DNA of 45,246 nucleotides from contig NZ_NSDG01000047.1 in the NCBI RefSeq assembly GCF_002289345.1, forward strand, positions 10,809 through 56,054, in the 5' to 3' direction. Source of the DNA: Pseudoalteromonas sp. HM-SA03. GTDB lineage: Bacteria; Pseudomonadota; Gammaproteobacteria; Enterobacterales; Alteromonadaceae. A program made the translations under genes and the position numbers. The notes beneath the pieces are model-generated. The model was given only the letters and a program-made list of their open reading frames with translations, made no database searches and was not told the DNA's origin. Shown here in pieces: positions 1 to 9,400 of this stretch; the first letter of the stretch is position 1, and each line of letters opens with the position of its first letter.

Positions 1-181
1 AAATTTTTAACGCGGTTAGCGTCAGATTTGCTCCTTAAAATTGAGCAAGTATTAAGACTAAAATGAGAGTGGAATAATCTAGCAAGGAGATCGAAAGATA
101 AGAATGAAACTGCAAGCGGAGAGTTTTGAGAACTTCAACTAAGTTACTAGGAAAATATACATCAAATTTACAACCGTCACA
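1..181. repeat. Gene-free start of window with partial dispersed repeat
   Basis: No convincing gene is visible here. Bases 9-21 (AACGCGGTTAGCG) match bases 45219-45231 at the other end of the window (AACGCAGTTAGCG) with one difference, and the bases that follow are also similar. I read both as fragments of one intergenic repeat family, cut by the window edge at the right end. The rest, up to the csrB terminator, shows no feature I can support. Confidence 0.4.
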
Positions 182-214
182 AAAAACTAAGGCGCTAGCC
201 TATCTGCTGCGCCT
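181..214 (-). terminator. Rho-independent terminator of csrB
   Basis: On the minus strand, stem AGGCGC (214-209) pairs with GCGCCT (195-190), followed by TAG and six T (186-181). It closes the GGA-rich RNA. Confidence 0.8.
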
Positions 215-738
215 CAATCCTGACGATTATCCCAAGAGGTATCCAATTCCTCTGCTTTACAACCCAAAAGCCATCCGCCAATTCTTCTTCCCCTGAACGG
301 GTATGTACTCCGACCTACCCGAATCCCATCCTTGTGTCATCCATTAGCACTTCCAATGCATCTCCATTTTAGCCACCTTGGCCTCCTCTTCGCTTCCCGC
401 GCTCCAATGCCACCTTGGCTCCGCTTCACATAATCCCTATGTGCTCCCTATACATTGTTACGTCCAGTGTAACCCATCCACTTCGCAATCATCCAGATTG
501 CGCTCCCTCATCCTAGAGCCTTGCTCGTCCTTATCTGCTCTTCCTTGCTCCACTACGCTTCCCGCGCTCCTTGACACTCCATGTGTCTCCTTATCCCTAG
601 TGAAGCTCCGCTTCACACTCGCTTCCTCGAGTTCCTGATCTTCCTTGCCCTATGCAATACATCCTTCTCTTGTTGTCAAATTCCTTATCCTTTGACGCTG
701 AGCTCCTGCTCTTGTGTTTCCTTACATTGTTAAGTTTA
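182..738 (-). ncRNA. csrB: CsrB-type CsrA-sequestering small RNA, unusually long and GGA-rich
   Basis: Read on the minus strand, this stretch has about 40 GGA trinucleotides in roughly 550 nt, against about 9 expected by chance. Many sit in the loops of short hairpins. On the plus strand these appear as GCAATC-atcca-GATTGC near 485-502, GACAC-tccat-GTGTC near 573-587, GTGAAG-ctccg-CTTCAC at 600-616, CACAT-aatccct-ATGTG near 427-443, and CGGGTA/TACCCG near 298-321. Between stems the RNA strand repeats AAGGA/AGGGA. This is the architecture of CsrB/RsmZ RNAs, which bind many CsrA dimers and relieve CsrA repression of mRNAs. It ends in a Rho-independent terminator and has a GacA/UvrY-type box about 150 bp upstream. 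Nearby syd and queF match the E. coli csrB neighbourhood. It seems longer and richer in GGA than the roughly 370-nt E. coli RNA. The 5' end (about 735-745) is estimated, not read from a clear promoter. Confidence 0.86.
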
Positions 739-885
739 CGGGGATTGAGCTCTTTTGTTAGATAGCTCGGAACAATCTTTTTCTTGTCATTTAAAAGAAA
801 AACAAAGTAACTTCTTTAAAAACAGAAGGGTAACTAAAAATCACACTACAAATTCGGTACTACAAAGCGCCTTAACCCACATTCT

Positions 886-903
886 CGTACGAGATCTCTT
901 ACA
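886..903 (-). promoter_or_regulatory. GacA/UvrY-type upstream activating box for csrB
   Basis: The minus strand reads TGTAAGAGATCTCGTACG, matching 16 of 18 positions of the palindrome TGTAAGAGATCTCTTACA typical of GacA/UvrY/VarA sites. Its centre is about 150-160 bp upstream of the estimated csrB start, the usual place for this element. It lies just beyond the stop codon of the upstream acetyltransferase gene. Confidence 0.7.
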
Positions 904-921
904 TGGTAATTTCCATTGTTG

Positions 922-1557
922 CTATTTGCTCTTAAATAGTAATGTGCCCTCTACTGAGCTAAACGCCATCTTTTGCAGAACTTGATAACCGTGACCCGCA
1001 AAAAACTGCGCTTGTTCTGGCTTAGTAATAAATACTGCCATCCCTTTCGTTTCTTCACTTTGTGCAATTAAATCATCCAACGCAGTGAGTAAATAGTGGC
1101 CATAGCCAAGCCCTTGAACATGTGGGTCAACGGCAATTAGAGATAAAAAGTGACACGGCTCTTGCGTTTGCAACGCTTGTCTAATCGACTTTTCTTTATC
1201 GATAAGCTGCTGCGTTTGCAAATATCCCGCACTCATCATGAGTCGTAATCGCCAATGCCACTGCCGATTTGCGTCCAATTCATCGCCATTTGCAATAACG
1301 CATGCTACCGCGACCAATCTATCTTGATGATATAACCCCACCATCGGCTGCCCCGTTTGACCAAATGCCGACAGCTCCTCTCGTATTAAGGCTCTGAGTT
1401 TTTTTTCAAAAATTGCTTCTTGTTTTGCCTCCAATACCTGCTTGAGTAACGGATCATCATGGTAAGCCTGATACAACACACTCGCGGCTACGTTGATATC
1501 TTCTGGATTTAAATATCTAACGATTAATTCATGTTGAGAAGTTTCTACTGACATCAT
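922..1557 (-). CDS. GNAT-family N-acetyltransferase
   Basis: A 211-aa cytoplasmic protein with the GNAT fold. The acetyl-CoA-binding motif A is visible as LSLIAVDPHVQGLGYGHYLL (Q-x-x-G-x-G type, residues about 138-158). A C-terminal FFAGHGYQVLQKM segment is typical of the last GNAT strands. The acyl acceptor cannot be told from sequence. Two adjacent ATG codons (1557 and 1554) follow an AAGGAA ribosome site, so the start may be one codon later. The gene is transcribed toward csrB and ends just before the predicted csrB activation box, so read-through into csrB is possible. Confidence 0.8.
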   Translation of the reverse strand: MMSVETSQHELIVRYLNPEDINVAASVLYQAYHDDPLLKQVLEAKQEAIFEKKLRALIREELSAFGQTGQPMVGLYHQDRLVAVACVIANGDELDANRQWHWRLRLMMSAGYLQTQQLIDKEKSIRQALQTQEPCHFLSLIAVDPHVQGLGYGHYLLTALDDLIAQSEETKGMAVFITKPEQAQFFAGHGYQVLQKMAFSSVEGTLLFKSK

Positions 1558-1830
1558 GGTTCCTTATTGTTATTGCCCCAAGCTTCTGATAATCATGCCG
1601 AAATACTACTTAATATCAAAACCTCAGAATTTTTTCTGTGTACTTTAATAATGTACGGCTACTCGCTAGTGGTAGATATTGATACAAGTCACAATTTATT
1701 CAGTCGTGGACAGGTATATTTACCATCGTATTAGTCATTATGATTTTTATTGATGATGACTTGCTAAAGGTTTTACAACCACCTTTACTATAGTTAGTGA
1801 GTAAAATTCAAGCAAACGAGGGAGAACGAA

Positions 1831-2058
1831 ATGGATACTAGTCGCCACACTATGAGTACTTTATTTGCCCAACTTGGGCTCGACAACAATCCCAAGGCGA
1901 TTGAAGGGTTTGTCAAACAACACCGCCTTCCTGATGATATGCTGTTAAGCCAAGCACCATTTTGGAATGAAGGACAGCGTCACTTTATTGAAGAATCACT
2001 GAAAGAAGACGCTGATTGGAGTGAAATCATTGACGAACTAGATGCGATGTTAAGATAG
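1831..2058 (+). CDS. DUF2789 family small protein
   Basis: A 75-aa soluble protein starting MDTSRHTMSTLFAQLGLD and ending DWSEIIDELDAMLR. The length and both ends fit the DUF2789 family, which has no established function. A strong ribosome site (GAGGGAG) lies just upstream of the ATG. It is divergent from the acetyltransferase gene across about 270 bp, which must hold promoters for both. The next gene follows about 70 bp downstream on the same strand. Confidence 0.8.
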   Translation: MDTSRHTMSTLFAQLGLDNNPKAIEGFVKQHRLPDDMLLSQAPFWNEGQRHFIEESLKEDADWSEIIDELDAMLR

Positions 2059-2129
2059 CTAAAGCAATCGCTCCTTGCGTAACTTGGTGCTATGATCCAC
2101 TCCTATGATTAAGGCGTTTAGGAACCTCT

Positions 2130-2390
2130 ATGCACCCTGCTGTTGCCAGAGCTATCAAAAAATTAGTCGATAGTGGAAAGACTCCAACCGTCGCGCTAAC
2201 AAAAAGCAAATTAACCCAAAGCGTCGCAATGCCAGACGTTATCTCAGGCGTTGCTGCGTACAAACAAGACCCTACCTGTATTGATCACTATCAAGAGGTT
2301 GAGGAGGTCGTCAAAGCAAGTTCACAAAGCCAATTAGATAGAATTGAAGCTAAGCTTGATAAGCTCATTGCCTTATTGGAGAAGTCGTAG
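2130..2390 (+). CDS. Hypothetical protein, coiled-coil C-terminus
   Basis: An 86-aa protein I do not recognise. There is no signal peptide or membrane segment. The last 25 residues (LDRIEAKLDKLIALLEKS) form a regular heptad-like amphipathic helix, suggesting oligomerisation. AGGAA precedes the ATG. Its TAG stop shares a base with the GTG start of the next gene (TAGTG), so the two are probably translationally coupled and may work together. Confidence 0.7.
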   Translation: MHPAVARAIKKLVDSGKTPTVALTKSKLTQSVAMPDVISGVAAYKQDPTCIDHYQEVEEVVKASSQSQLDRIEAKLDKLIALLEKS

Positions 2391-3163
2391 TGTTTGTTGT
2401 CGACTTAACTTTTGATTGCTATGAGGAAACCACCTTAGATGCTGCCGAGCAGGCCATTAACCGTGTGGTCAATGCGCTTCGCTTTAATGGTCAAATCATT
2501 GGTGACGAATTTCCAACTGTACTTAAAGATGGCTATTTCGTCACTCGTGTGATGTGTCCTGAAGAAGACGCTTTGCATCCATTAAACCATAGTCCTTTTG
2601 TGAAGTTTGCGATTGACCAGCTACAGCAATCAGGCTTGCTTGCACCTAAGGTCAAAGTTTTTGGGCAAGATATACATGCCAACAGCGCTGATGCCTGTCA
2701 TGAACCGTCAAGCTACATTCTCTACACCACATACGTACACACTTGTAGTCCACTGTATTGCGGCGACGACTTTTTACCAGTGCCTTTATATAAAATCCCA
2801 GCTATTGCCAATGGTGATTACAAAGCACTGATCAAATGGAAAGAAGATTGGCAAGCCTGCGATCAAATACAGATCAATGGCGCGACTCGCTGCGAATTTG
2901 CTGCACTGGAAGAAATTTCCAGTACGAGTAGCGATTTGTTTAGACGTGGCATGGATTTGAGCAAACGTATTCGCTATCTCACAAAAAAGCCGGTTTACTA
3001 TTATTTATATCGTGTTGGTGGCGAAAACCTCGCCGCAGAAAAAGCAAGAAAATGTCCAAGTTGTCAGGGAGACTGGTTGCTCGAGGAGCCATGGTTCGGC
3101 CTTTTCGACTTTCGCTGTGAAACTTGCCAATTAGTCTCGAATATTTCGTGGGACTTTCAATAA
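2390..3163 (+). CDS. DUF2310 family Zn-ribbon-containing protein
   Basis: A 257-aa protein whose C-terminus carries a zinc ribbon: CPSC at 222-225 and CETC at 243-246. The rest fits the DUF2310 family, described as Zn-ribbon-containing and possibly nucleic-acid-binding. No enzyme motif is visible. The start is GTG at 2390, overlapping the upstream stop by one base. In several gammaproteobacteria I recall this family being found beside syd, as here, but no functional link is established. Confidence 0.75.
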   Translation: MFVVDLTFDCYEETTLDAAEQAINRVVNALRFNGQIIGDEFPTVLKDGYFVTRVMCPEEDALHPLNHSPFVKFAIDQLQQSGLLAPKVKVFGQDIHANSADACHEPSSYILYTTYVHTCSPLYCGDDFLPVPLYKIPAIANGDYKALIKWKEDWQACDQIQINGATRCEFAALEEISSTSSDLFRRGMDLSKRIRYLTKKPVYYYLYRVGGENLAAEKARKCPSCQGDWLLEEPWFGLFDFRCETCQLVSNISWDFQ

Positions 3164-3191
3164 GGAGCACAAGCTCCTTTATGCCAACTAG

Positions 3192-3743
3192 CTATATTGG
3201 ATAGTTGACTGTCAGTTTTTCCACAAACTCTGCAATAGAATCAGCCAAAACATGGTGCTGCTTCTTACCGACAAACTCTAACCCAACTTGACCCGTAGCG
3301 ACATCGACCGACACCAATAAGTCGTCAGCTTCTGTTAAGCCGATAAACACGGTTTCAGGTTGTTTGAGCCTGCGCTTCATTAAAATATGGCCGGTGATAT
3401 TTTGCTGCAAGCGCTCGAAGTCATCTTCGTTCCAGGCTTGCAGTAGCTCAATTTGCTTACCCTCAATAAATGCCATGATATTGCCAGCAAAGAAATCACC
3501 ATACAGTCCGTTCAATCCCTCAGGAAATTGTGTTTCCAACGCTTTGGCTAAATCATTTAAATGCCCCGCTGGCGAGCGCGCTGCCGCTAGCCATTTTATC
3601 TCATTAAGCTTGTTCGGTTCACCCTGCTCACATGGACTCGGCCAACTTTCATCATGCTCGGTACTTGGTAAGTCTTTAAAGGCTTGTTGATGATAATCTA
3701 CATAGGCTTGATGCAAGCGCGCCATATTTACGGGCTGAGTCAT
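3192..3743 (-). CDS. syd: Syd, SecY-interacting protein
   Basis: I place the start at ATG 3743 (MTQPVNMARLHQAY), giving 183 aa against 181 for E. coli Syd. The longer reading to 3830 adds 29 residues unlike the family. Family blocks are clear: LNGLYGDFFAGNIMAF, EDDFERLQQNITGHILMKRR and PETVFIG. Syd is a cytoplasmic, acidic, membrane-peripheral protein that binds SecY and is proposed to help quality control of the Sec translocon. It is convergent with the DUF2310 gene, 28 bp apart, and divergent from queF across 126 bp. Confidence 0.9.
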   Translation of the reverse strand: MTQPVNMARLHQAYVDYHQQAFKDLPSTEHDESWPSPCEQGEPNKLNEIKWLAAARSPAGHLNDLAKALETQFPEGLNGLYGDFFAGNIMAFIEGKQIELLQAWNEDDFERLQQNITGHILMKRRLKQPETVFIGLTEADDLLVSVDVATGQVGLEFVGKKQHHVLADSIAEFVEKLTVNYPI

Positions 3744-3869
3744 ATATAAAGCTCTCTTTATTTTTCTCACCATGGGCGAATACTTGTTTCGTGTAATTAA
3801 GCAAATAGCTATTAATCCCGAGGTGAACATTCGTTATAATGACCGCATTGTAACGAGATTTGAATTAAC

Positions 3870-4715
3870 ATGACAGACTACAGTAACTCGCCAGAGCTGC
3901 AATCTTCTGTGCTTGGTAAAACCACAGAATATGCCAGTGTTTATACTCCAAGCCTACTGCACCCCATTGCACGTAAACTCAACCGTGACCAAATCAATGT
4001 TGATGAGTCCGCTTTACCATTCAAAGGTGAAGATACCTGGACAGGCTACGAATTGTCTTGGCTCAATAACAAAGGTAAGCCTCAAGTTGCGGTTGCCACT
4101 TTTGTTTTTCCTTGCCAAAGCTCGCATATCATTGAGTCAAAATCGTTCAAACTTTACTTGAATAGCTTTAACCAAAGTCGCTTTGATACGATGGAAACCG
4201 TGCGCCAAACGCTAGCTGCGGATCTTTCCACGGTATCAAATAGCCAAGTTAGCGTGACATTATTTGGTGCAGACGAATTTGATTGTATTCCTTTCTCGCG
4301 CCTCCCTGGTGAGTGTATCGACGAGCTGGATATTGAAGTTGATAGCTACACACCAAATAGTAACTTACTACAACTTGCCTCTGAGGATGTGGTCGACGAG
4401 ACGCTTCACAGCCACTTACTCAAGTCAAATTGCTTGATCACCTCACAGCCAGACTGGGCAAGCGTGGTGATAAGTTACCGTGGTAAGCAAATCGACCGAG
4501 AAGCGCTGCTTAAGTACCTAATCTCATTCCGTGACCACAACGAGTTCCATGAGCAATGTGTGGAGCGCATTTACTGTGAGCTTTGGCGCACCTTTAACCC
4601 TGAAAAATTATCCGTTTATGCGCGCTATACTCGCCGTGGCGGGTTAGATATCAATCCATATCGTTCGAGTGAACAAGATCAGACTCCGTATACGGTAAGA
4701 ACTAACCGACAGTAA
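3870..4715 (+). CDS. queF: NADPH-dependent 7-cyano-7-deazaguanine reductase QueF
   Basis: QueF reduces preQ0 to preQ1 with NADPH, the committed step of queuosine tRNA modification, in the cytoplasm. At 281 aa it is the long, two-domain (YqcD-type) form. The QueF motif [14 protein letters not shown] lies at 89-102. The catalytic pair is in [11 protein letters not shown]: Cys188, which forms the thioimide with preQ0, and Asp195. It is divergent from syd, as in E. coli, and ends at a strong bidirectional terminator. I saw no preQ1 riboswitch in the 126-bp leader. Confidence 0.95.
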   Translation: MTDYSNSPELQSSVLGKTTEYASVYTPSLLHPIARKLNRDQINVDESALPFKGEDTWTGYELSWLNNKGKPQVAVATFVFPCQSSHIIESKSFKLYLNSFNQSRFDTMETVRQTLAADLSTVSNSQVSVTLFGADEFDCIPFSRLPGECIDELDIEVDSYTPNSNLLQLASEDVVDETLHSHLLKSNCLITSQPDWASVVISYRGKQIDREALLKYLISFRDHNEFHEQCVERIYCELWRTFNPEKLSVYARYTRRGGLDINPYRSSEQDQTPYTVRTNRQ

Positions 4716-4720
4716 AACGT

Positions 4721-4755
4721 AAAAAAGCCATGTTCTCACATGGCTTGGCTTTTTA
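4721..4755. terminator. Bidirectional terminator between queF and the cyclophilin gene
   Basis: AAGCCATG and CATGGCTT pair around loop TTCTCA, flanked by an A run on the left and a T run on the right. It therefore works in both directions between convergent genes. Confidence 0.8.
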
Positions 4756-4775
4756 TCACATCTAAGTATTGCTAT

Positions 4776-5642
4776 TTATTCCCCTGTCGTGTCTTCCATT
4801 TCAACAGGGACGGGGACCGAACATATATCGGTGTGATTTGGCGTATCAACAAACCAATCTCCCGCTCTATTTTTACGTGCAGCAATTAGCGACTCAAAAA
4901 TCGGCGTATTTGTCTTTAGCCTTTTAAAAGAAGGTGCACCTTTTACATCAGCAAGTACCGTAACGCCTTTGATAATATTATACGCTTGTCCAGCAACTGG
5001 TTTACGATCTAGATGCTGAACATGCTCCATTCCCGATAATAACTGCCCAAACACGGTGGTGTTTTTGTCTAGGTACCGCTGCGGCGTCAACGTGATGTAA
5101 AACTCGGTACCACCACTATTAACATCGTTGGTTCTGGCCATGGCAAACGAACCAACGCAGTGTGTCATCCAGGTTTTGGTCCCAGCTTCATTTTGTCCTA
5201 CGGCAAAACCATTTAAAAACCCGGTACGCGGCGCGTAGCCGTCCACAGCATCTAGCGATGTGATCTTCAAGGTTGATTCTGTGCTATAAAAAAACTCAGC
5301 GGCAATCGCTTTTTTTCCTTTTTGCGGCATTTTCTTGTCCGACATATCGCCGCCTTGAGCCACAAAGTTTTCCACAAACCGATACATACTCAAGTTAGTG
5401 TAAAACCCCTCTCGCGCTAACGCTTTAATATTTGTCACATGATTAGGCGCAAGTTCAGGGTTAAGCGCGATATAGACTGGTCCTGTTTGTAGTTCTATTT
5501 TAAGAATATTTTCAGGGTCCAACTGCTGCCAATCGCTACTTTTGGCCTCAGCAACAACTTCCGATGGTGACTTTGTATAAGGTTTTGCCAAGACAAAAGA
5601 TGAACTTATGGCAAGCGTAATAAGTAGTAAGGTTTTTTTCAT
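4776..5642 (-). CDS. Secreted cyclophilin-type peptidyl-prolyl cis-trans isomerase
   Basis: A 288-aa protein with a clear Sec signal peptide (MKKTLLLITLAISSSFVLA) and a cyclophilin domain at about 45-230. Visible blocks are MYRFVENFVAQGGDM (the FxxV-x-x-x-QGGD region), GSFAMARTNDVNSGGTEFYI and VFGQLLSGMEHV. It should catalyse proline isomerisation during folding of periplasmic or outer-membrane proteins. The C-terminal tail of about 50 residues is extra and includes a Cys near the end. It is the last gene of the tamA-tamB operon, starting 2 bp after the preceding stop with AAGGAAA as ribosome site. A link with outer-membrane protein biogenesis is inferred from this position. Confidence 0.88.
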   Translation of the reverse strand: MKKTLLLITLAISSSFVLAKPYTKSPSEVVAEAKSSDWQQLDPENILKIELQTGPVYIALNPELAPNHVTNIKALAREGFYTNLSMYRFVENFVAQGGDMSDKKMPQKGKKAIAAEFFYSTESTLKITSLDAVDGYAPRTGFLNGFAVGQNEAGTKTWMTHCVGSFAMARTNDVNSGGTEFYITLTPQRYLDKNTTVFGQLLSGMEHVQHLDRKPVAGQAYNIIKGVTVLADVKGAPSFKRLKTNTPIFESLIAARKNRAGDWFVDTPNHTDICSVPVPVEMEDTTGE

Positions 5643-5644
5643 TA

Positions 5645-6465
5645 TTATTTTCCTTGTTTATACCAATAAAATGGCACCTCCAACGGCGCACTGGGTGGCA
5701 GGTTTGGGTTGTCTAATTCTATGACTGTTTTATTTTTAAGATCTAGCTTTTCAAGACGAGCGGAAAAGTGTTTTAAAAATAACGCCTCAAATCGGCCATC
5801 TTGCAGTGCGCTTTTAAGGCCTTTCTCAATTTGGCTATAGAGCAACGGGTTGTCGTGAGAAACAAAAAAATATACCGCTGAAGGGTAGTAAAACACCACA
5901 TGCTGATCTGCGACCAAGTCCGTGTCACTCAGGGCAGCTTCAATACTCACTAAATCGCTTGGCAACACATCAAAACGTTTTTTCAGCAGCATGTCGTAGC
6001 CACTGTCTTCTTGTGAGAAAGAAGTCACACTGAGGCCATTACGCTCAAAAATCTGATGGTCTGGCCAATCTCTGCGTAAACCAAAAGTAATTCGGCGCAA
6101 GTCGCCAATATAGCGTACTCCACTCAGCAAGGCTTGATTATGTTTGCGCACTAAAGGAATGCGATAACCCAAAATACCTTTCACTAGGGGAATGCGAATT
6201 GCATTTGCGACCTTTTCGCGCTGTGAGTTAGTCACTAACCAACTGACATCCAGCCCCCCTTTTTCTCCAAGCAGGCGCACCGCTCTGTCTTGAGAAGGAA
6301 TACTTCTCACAGATACGAGCCGTGGTGACTCTATCTGGTATGACAGAGTCAAGTAAGCAGCTCTATAATGTACGGATCGGCACCAGCGCTAATTCTAATT
6401 TCCGTTGTTTCTTGCGCTTTGAGAGGAAGTATCACAAAACCTAGAGCGAGCCAAAACCGCTTCAT
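5645..6465 (-). pseudogene. Periplasmic solute-binding-like protein gene, broken by one frameshift
   Basis: The readable C-terminal part (from about 6352, 235 aa) resembles small periplasmic amino-acid-type binding proteins (SBP_bac_3-like), with PSQDRAVRLL, DVSWLVTNSQRE and IPLVKGILGYR, but it lacks an N-terminus. Upstream, in the next frame, ATG 6465 starts a 38-residue reading: signal peptide MKRFWLALGFVILPLKAQ, then TTEIRISAGADPYIIELLT, ending at TGA 6351-6349. Adding one T in ACTTGAC at 6354-6348 joins the two parts without a gap (IIELLTLTLSYQIE), giving about 273 aa. The ATG overlaps the tamB stop in the sequence ATGA. So the intact gene was translationally coupled to tamB. The change is either a real 1-nt deletion or a sequencing error. 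The ligand is unknown. Confidence 0.8.
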
Positions 6466-9400
6466 TTGTCATCCCAATCAAACTTATATAAGAAGTCTAT
6501 ACTGTTGTACAAACCGCTCGTGGCTTCAACATAAAACTTCGAAAAAACACGATAGCGCAGCGCAATTTCATTGATAGACTCAAATACCCCAACACGATAA
6601 CTGACCTGAACATTGGGAGTGATATAACCAGAAACCTCAACTTGTGTATCGTCACCACTGCCTTTGGCTGATAGGTTAACATCTGAAAGTCCAAGTGATT
6701 CACCCGCTTTGCTAAAGAAGCTTTCACTTCGATCAATTCCCTGTGAGAGTAAAAACTGCGTGAGTAGCGCATTATTAGAGGTTTCAGACTCCCCTAAAGG
6801 CTGACCGTTAAGTAGGTATGACAACGCCTTTGCTTGGTCCATTGCAGGCTCTGAAAACACGGTCAAACGCGGCTTAGCAATGTTGCCTGTGAACTCAACA
6901 CCGGCTATCACATCGTTAGCAGTTGTCGCTGGATTACGAATAGCGCTAATGTTCAAATAAGGTTTATCTAGTGCGCCATTGAAGCCAACCTGTCCGGTGC
7001 GGATCAACAAGTCTTGGCCAAATGCACGATATCTGCCCTCTCGCAATTGCAACTCTCCCGTTGCCAGCATTGGTGACTCAACTTGCTTGTCAATTTCGAT
7101 TGCACCGGTAACAAAGCTATCTAATCCTAACGCCCTCACCCTAAAGTTATCTTTAACGGTCAGTTTTAAATCTATTTCGTGTTGCACTGGCACCGACATC
7201 TGCTTTTGCACTTTGGCATCGACAATGACTTCATCGTCGCTCGGCGAAGTGACTCCCTCTGGCAGAGATTCAATGTTTACTCGGCCAAACGGCACCACAA
7301 TTTCTCCAAGTACTCGCGCAATCTTATCTTTATAGGCGAGTGTTAAATCCGGGCTTGCGGTTAGTTCAATCTGCGAGTCTGGTTGCACATAAATATTTTC
7401 GCCCTTTATTTTCACTTCAGCAGAGAGCTCGGGCGACCAATAGGCTTCGCCAATTAGTGCCACCTTGCCACCTTTTGCTGCAGTTAGCTCAGCCTCTAAC
7501 TGAGCGGATGTGGTATTAAAATCAAGGTTAATGTGACCTTTATCGATTTCCACAGGCAAAGAGTCAGAAGACATAAACAAGCGCTGGGCGGTTAGCTTAC
7601 CATTCACTTCAGGGGCTGCGAGGCTGCCTGAGATATTTATATCCCCTAGCACTTCCCCTTGCAGGTCAAAGCTTTGTTCCGTTACTCCGTTTAGTAGCGC
7701 TGACAATTTAGCCAGCTCAATTGACTCTATTTTTACGTTACCAGCTAATTGGGGGGATTGTTTATCTAGCGGCACACGCGTATCACCACTGAACTTACCT
7801 AAGATATCGGAGGTCATGCGCCAATCAGCGTGGATTTGTTTGTTATTGGTTTTTAGTAACGCTTTAAATTCAGAAATTGAAAATGTTTGCCCATGAGTCG
7901 TAACGCCGGCATCAACAATGTTCAGCTCGCCATCGGCTCGCGTTACTTGGCCGTTTTGCCACGCAAGTTTAGCCACAGCCTGAGTTTCACCAGTTACTTT
8001 GAGCTCTGCTGGCAACCAAGTTTGTAGTTTAGCCAGTGCCAATTTCTCCAGTTTAACATCGGCCTGCCCTTGTGTGCCTTGTTGCTCGGCTGCAAAACAC
8101 AAATCGGTATCATCCATCTGCCAACACTGCTTTGCAATGCGCTGACTGACATCACTGATCACGATTGCGGCAGGACCTTGCAATGCTATCGTTTGCCCTT
8201 GAGAAGTTACCTCACCAGACGATAATTCTCCCTGCCAAGTGGAATGTTGCACCTTGCCATTGACTTCAAAGCTTGCAACCACTCGCTTATCACGAATATC
8301 CAATGTCGCGTTATGTTGCTGCTGATTGCCTTTCACAGCTAAACGAATGTCTTCAACCATTTCAGAGTCAACAATCAAACGGTCTAATGCCAGTTTAATT
8401 TGCCCAGTCACTTCATTGGCAATATCAACCGTGCCTTTCGTCGTTAAGCCATGTAGTGCTATATTCTGGTAGCGCACAGAATCAAACTTAATATCGGTCT
8501 GAATACTCGGCTTGAGGTGGTCACCCTGAATAAAAATTTCTCCACTGCCCTTTAAGTCAGCGGGAATAAGCGTATTTGCCGCCTGCTCAAACTGAAAGTC
8601 AATATCGAGATCTAATTGCTGACCAAGCTCACCGCTTACCGTCAGGCTATTTTTGCCATAATTCAGGCGTGCATGGCTAAACTCGCCTAGCAGACTCTCA
8701 TCCACAACAACCTTAACGTCCGCATTAAACGGTGTACCCGCCACTTTACCATCGAGCTTAAAGCGCTCAACATTAACCTGCCACTGCTCACCTTGACTCA
8801 CAAAATCAAGCGCGAACTGCCCTGCCAGCGTATCGTTTTCCGTCTGGCCTGCATCGTATTGCACTAGCCCTAGCAATCTATCGATTGGTAGTTGAGAAAA
8901 TTCCCCGTTCACTTTACCCTTCACCCCTTGCGCCCAGTTCACTTGTCCCGCTATGTGCGCTTGCGCTTTTTCAAACTGAAGCGCTGCTTTAGCTAGAGTA
9001 AACGCTTGTAGTCCACCTTGCCCTTCAAGTGTCGCGGTAACATCACCAAACTGCACAGTATTAACAGCGATTGAGCCTGACAAATTGTATTTTGAGGCAT
9101 CCCCGCTCAAGCCGAGTGTCGCACCTTTTAAAGTCGTGGGCTCTGAAGGAATAACTAATTTATCTATTTGACCCTGTAACTCAAATGGCCAATTTGTCGC
9201 TGTCAAATCCGCATGGGCTTGCAGTTTTGCAAACGCCATTCCCTCGCTATTCAAAGTAAGCGTAAGATCGTGAGGGCGACCCGCCAGCGTTAAACTGGCT
9301 AAACCCTGTGGCGCACTCACGGTTGACCTAAGATCAATAGTCCAGTCGTTAAGCAAGATTTCTGCCGCTGCTGATATAAACCATTCTTGATAGTTAAGCT

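Noticed and set aside
378..985. Two open frames on the plus strand (86 and 76 codons)
   Set aside because: The first lies across the GGA-rich csrB RNA and is a Ser/Leu/Pro/Cys-rich translation of its repeats. The second runs into the acetyltransferase gene. Neither has a ribosome site or protein-like composition.
3744..3869. Possible preQ1 riboswitch before queF
   Set aside because: No preQ1-I/II-like stem with an A-rich tail was recognisable, and the region is a normal divergent promoter.
6979..7335. Open frames antisense to tamB (also 9448-9732)
   Set aside because: They are shadows of the tamB coding strand, with low-complexity Ser/Thr-rich translations and no ribosome sites.
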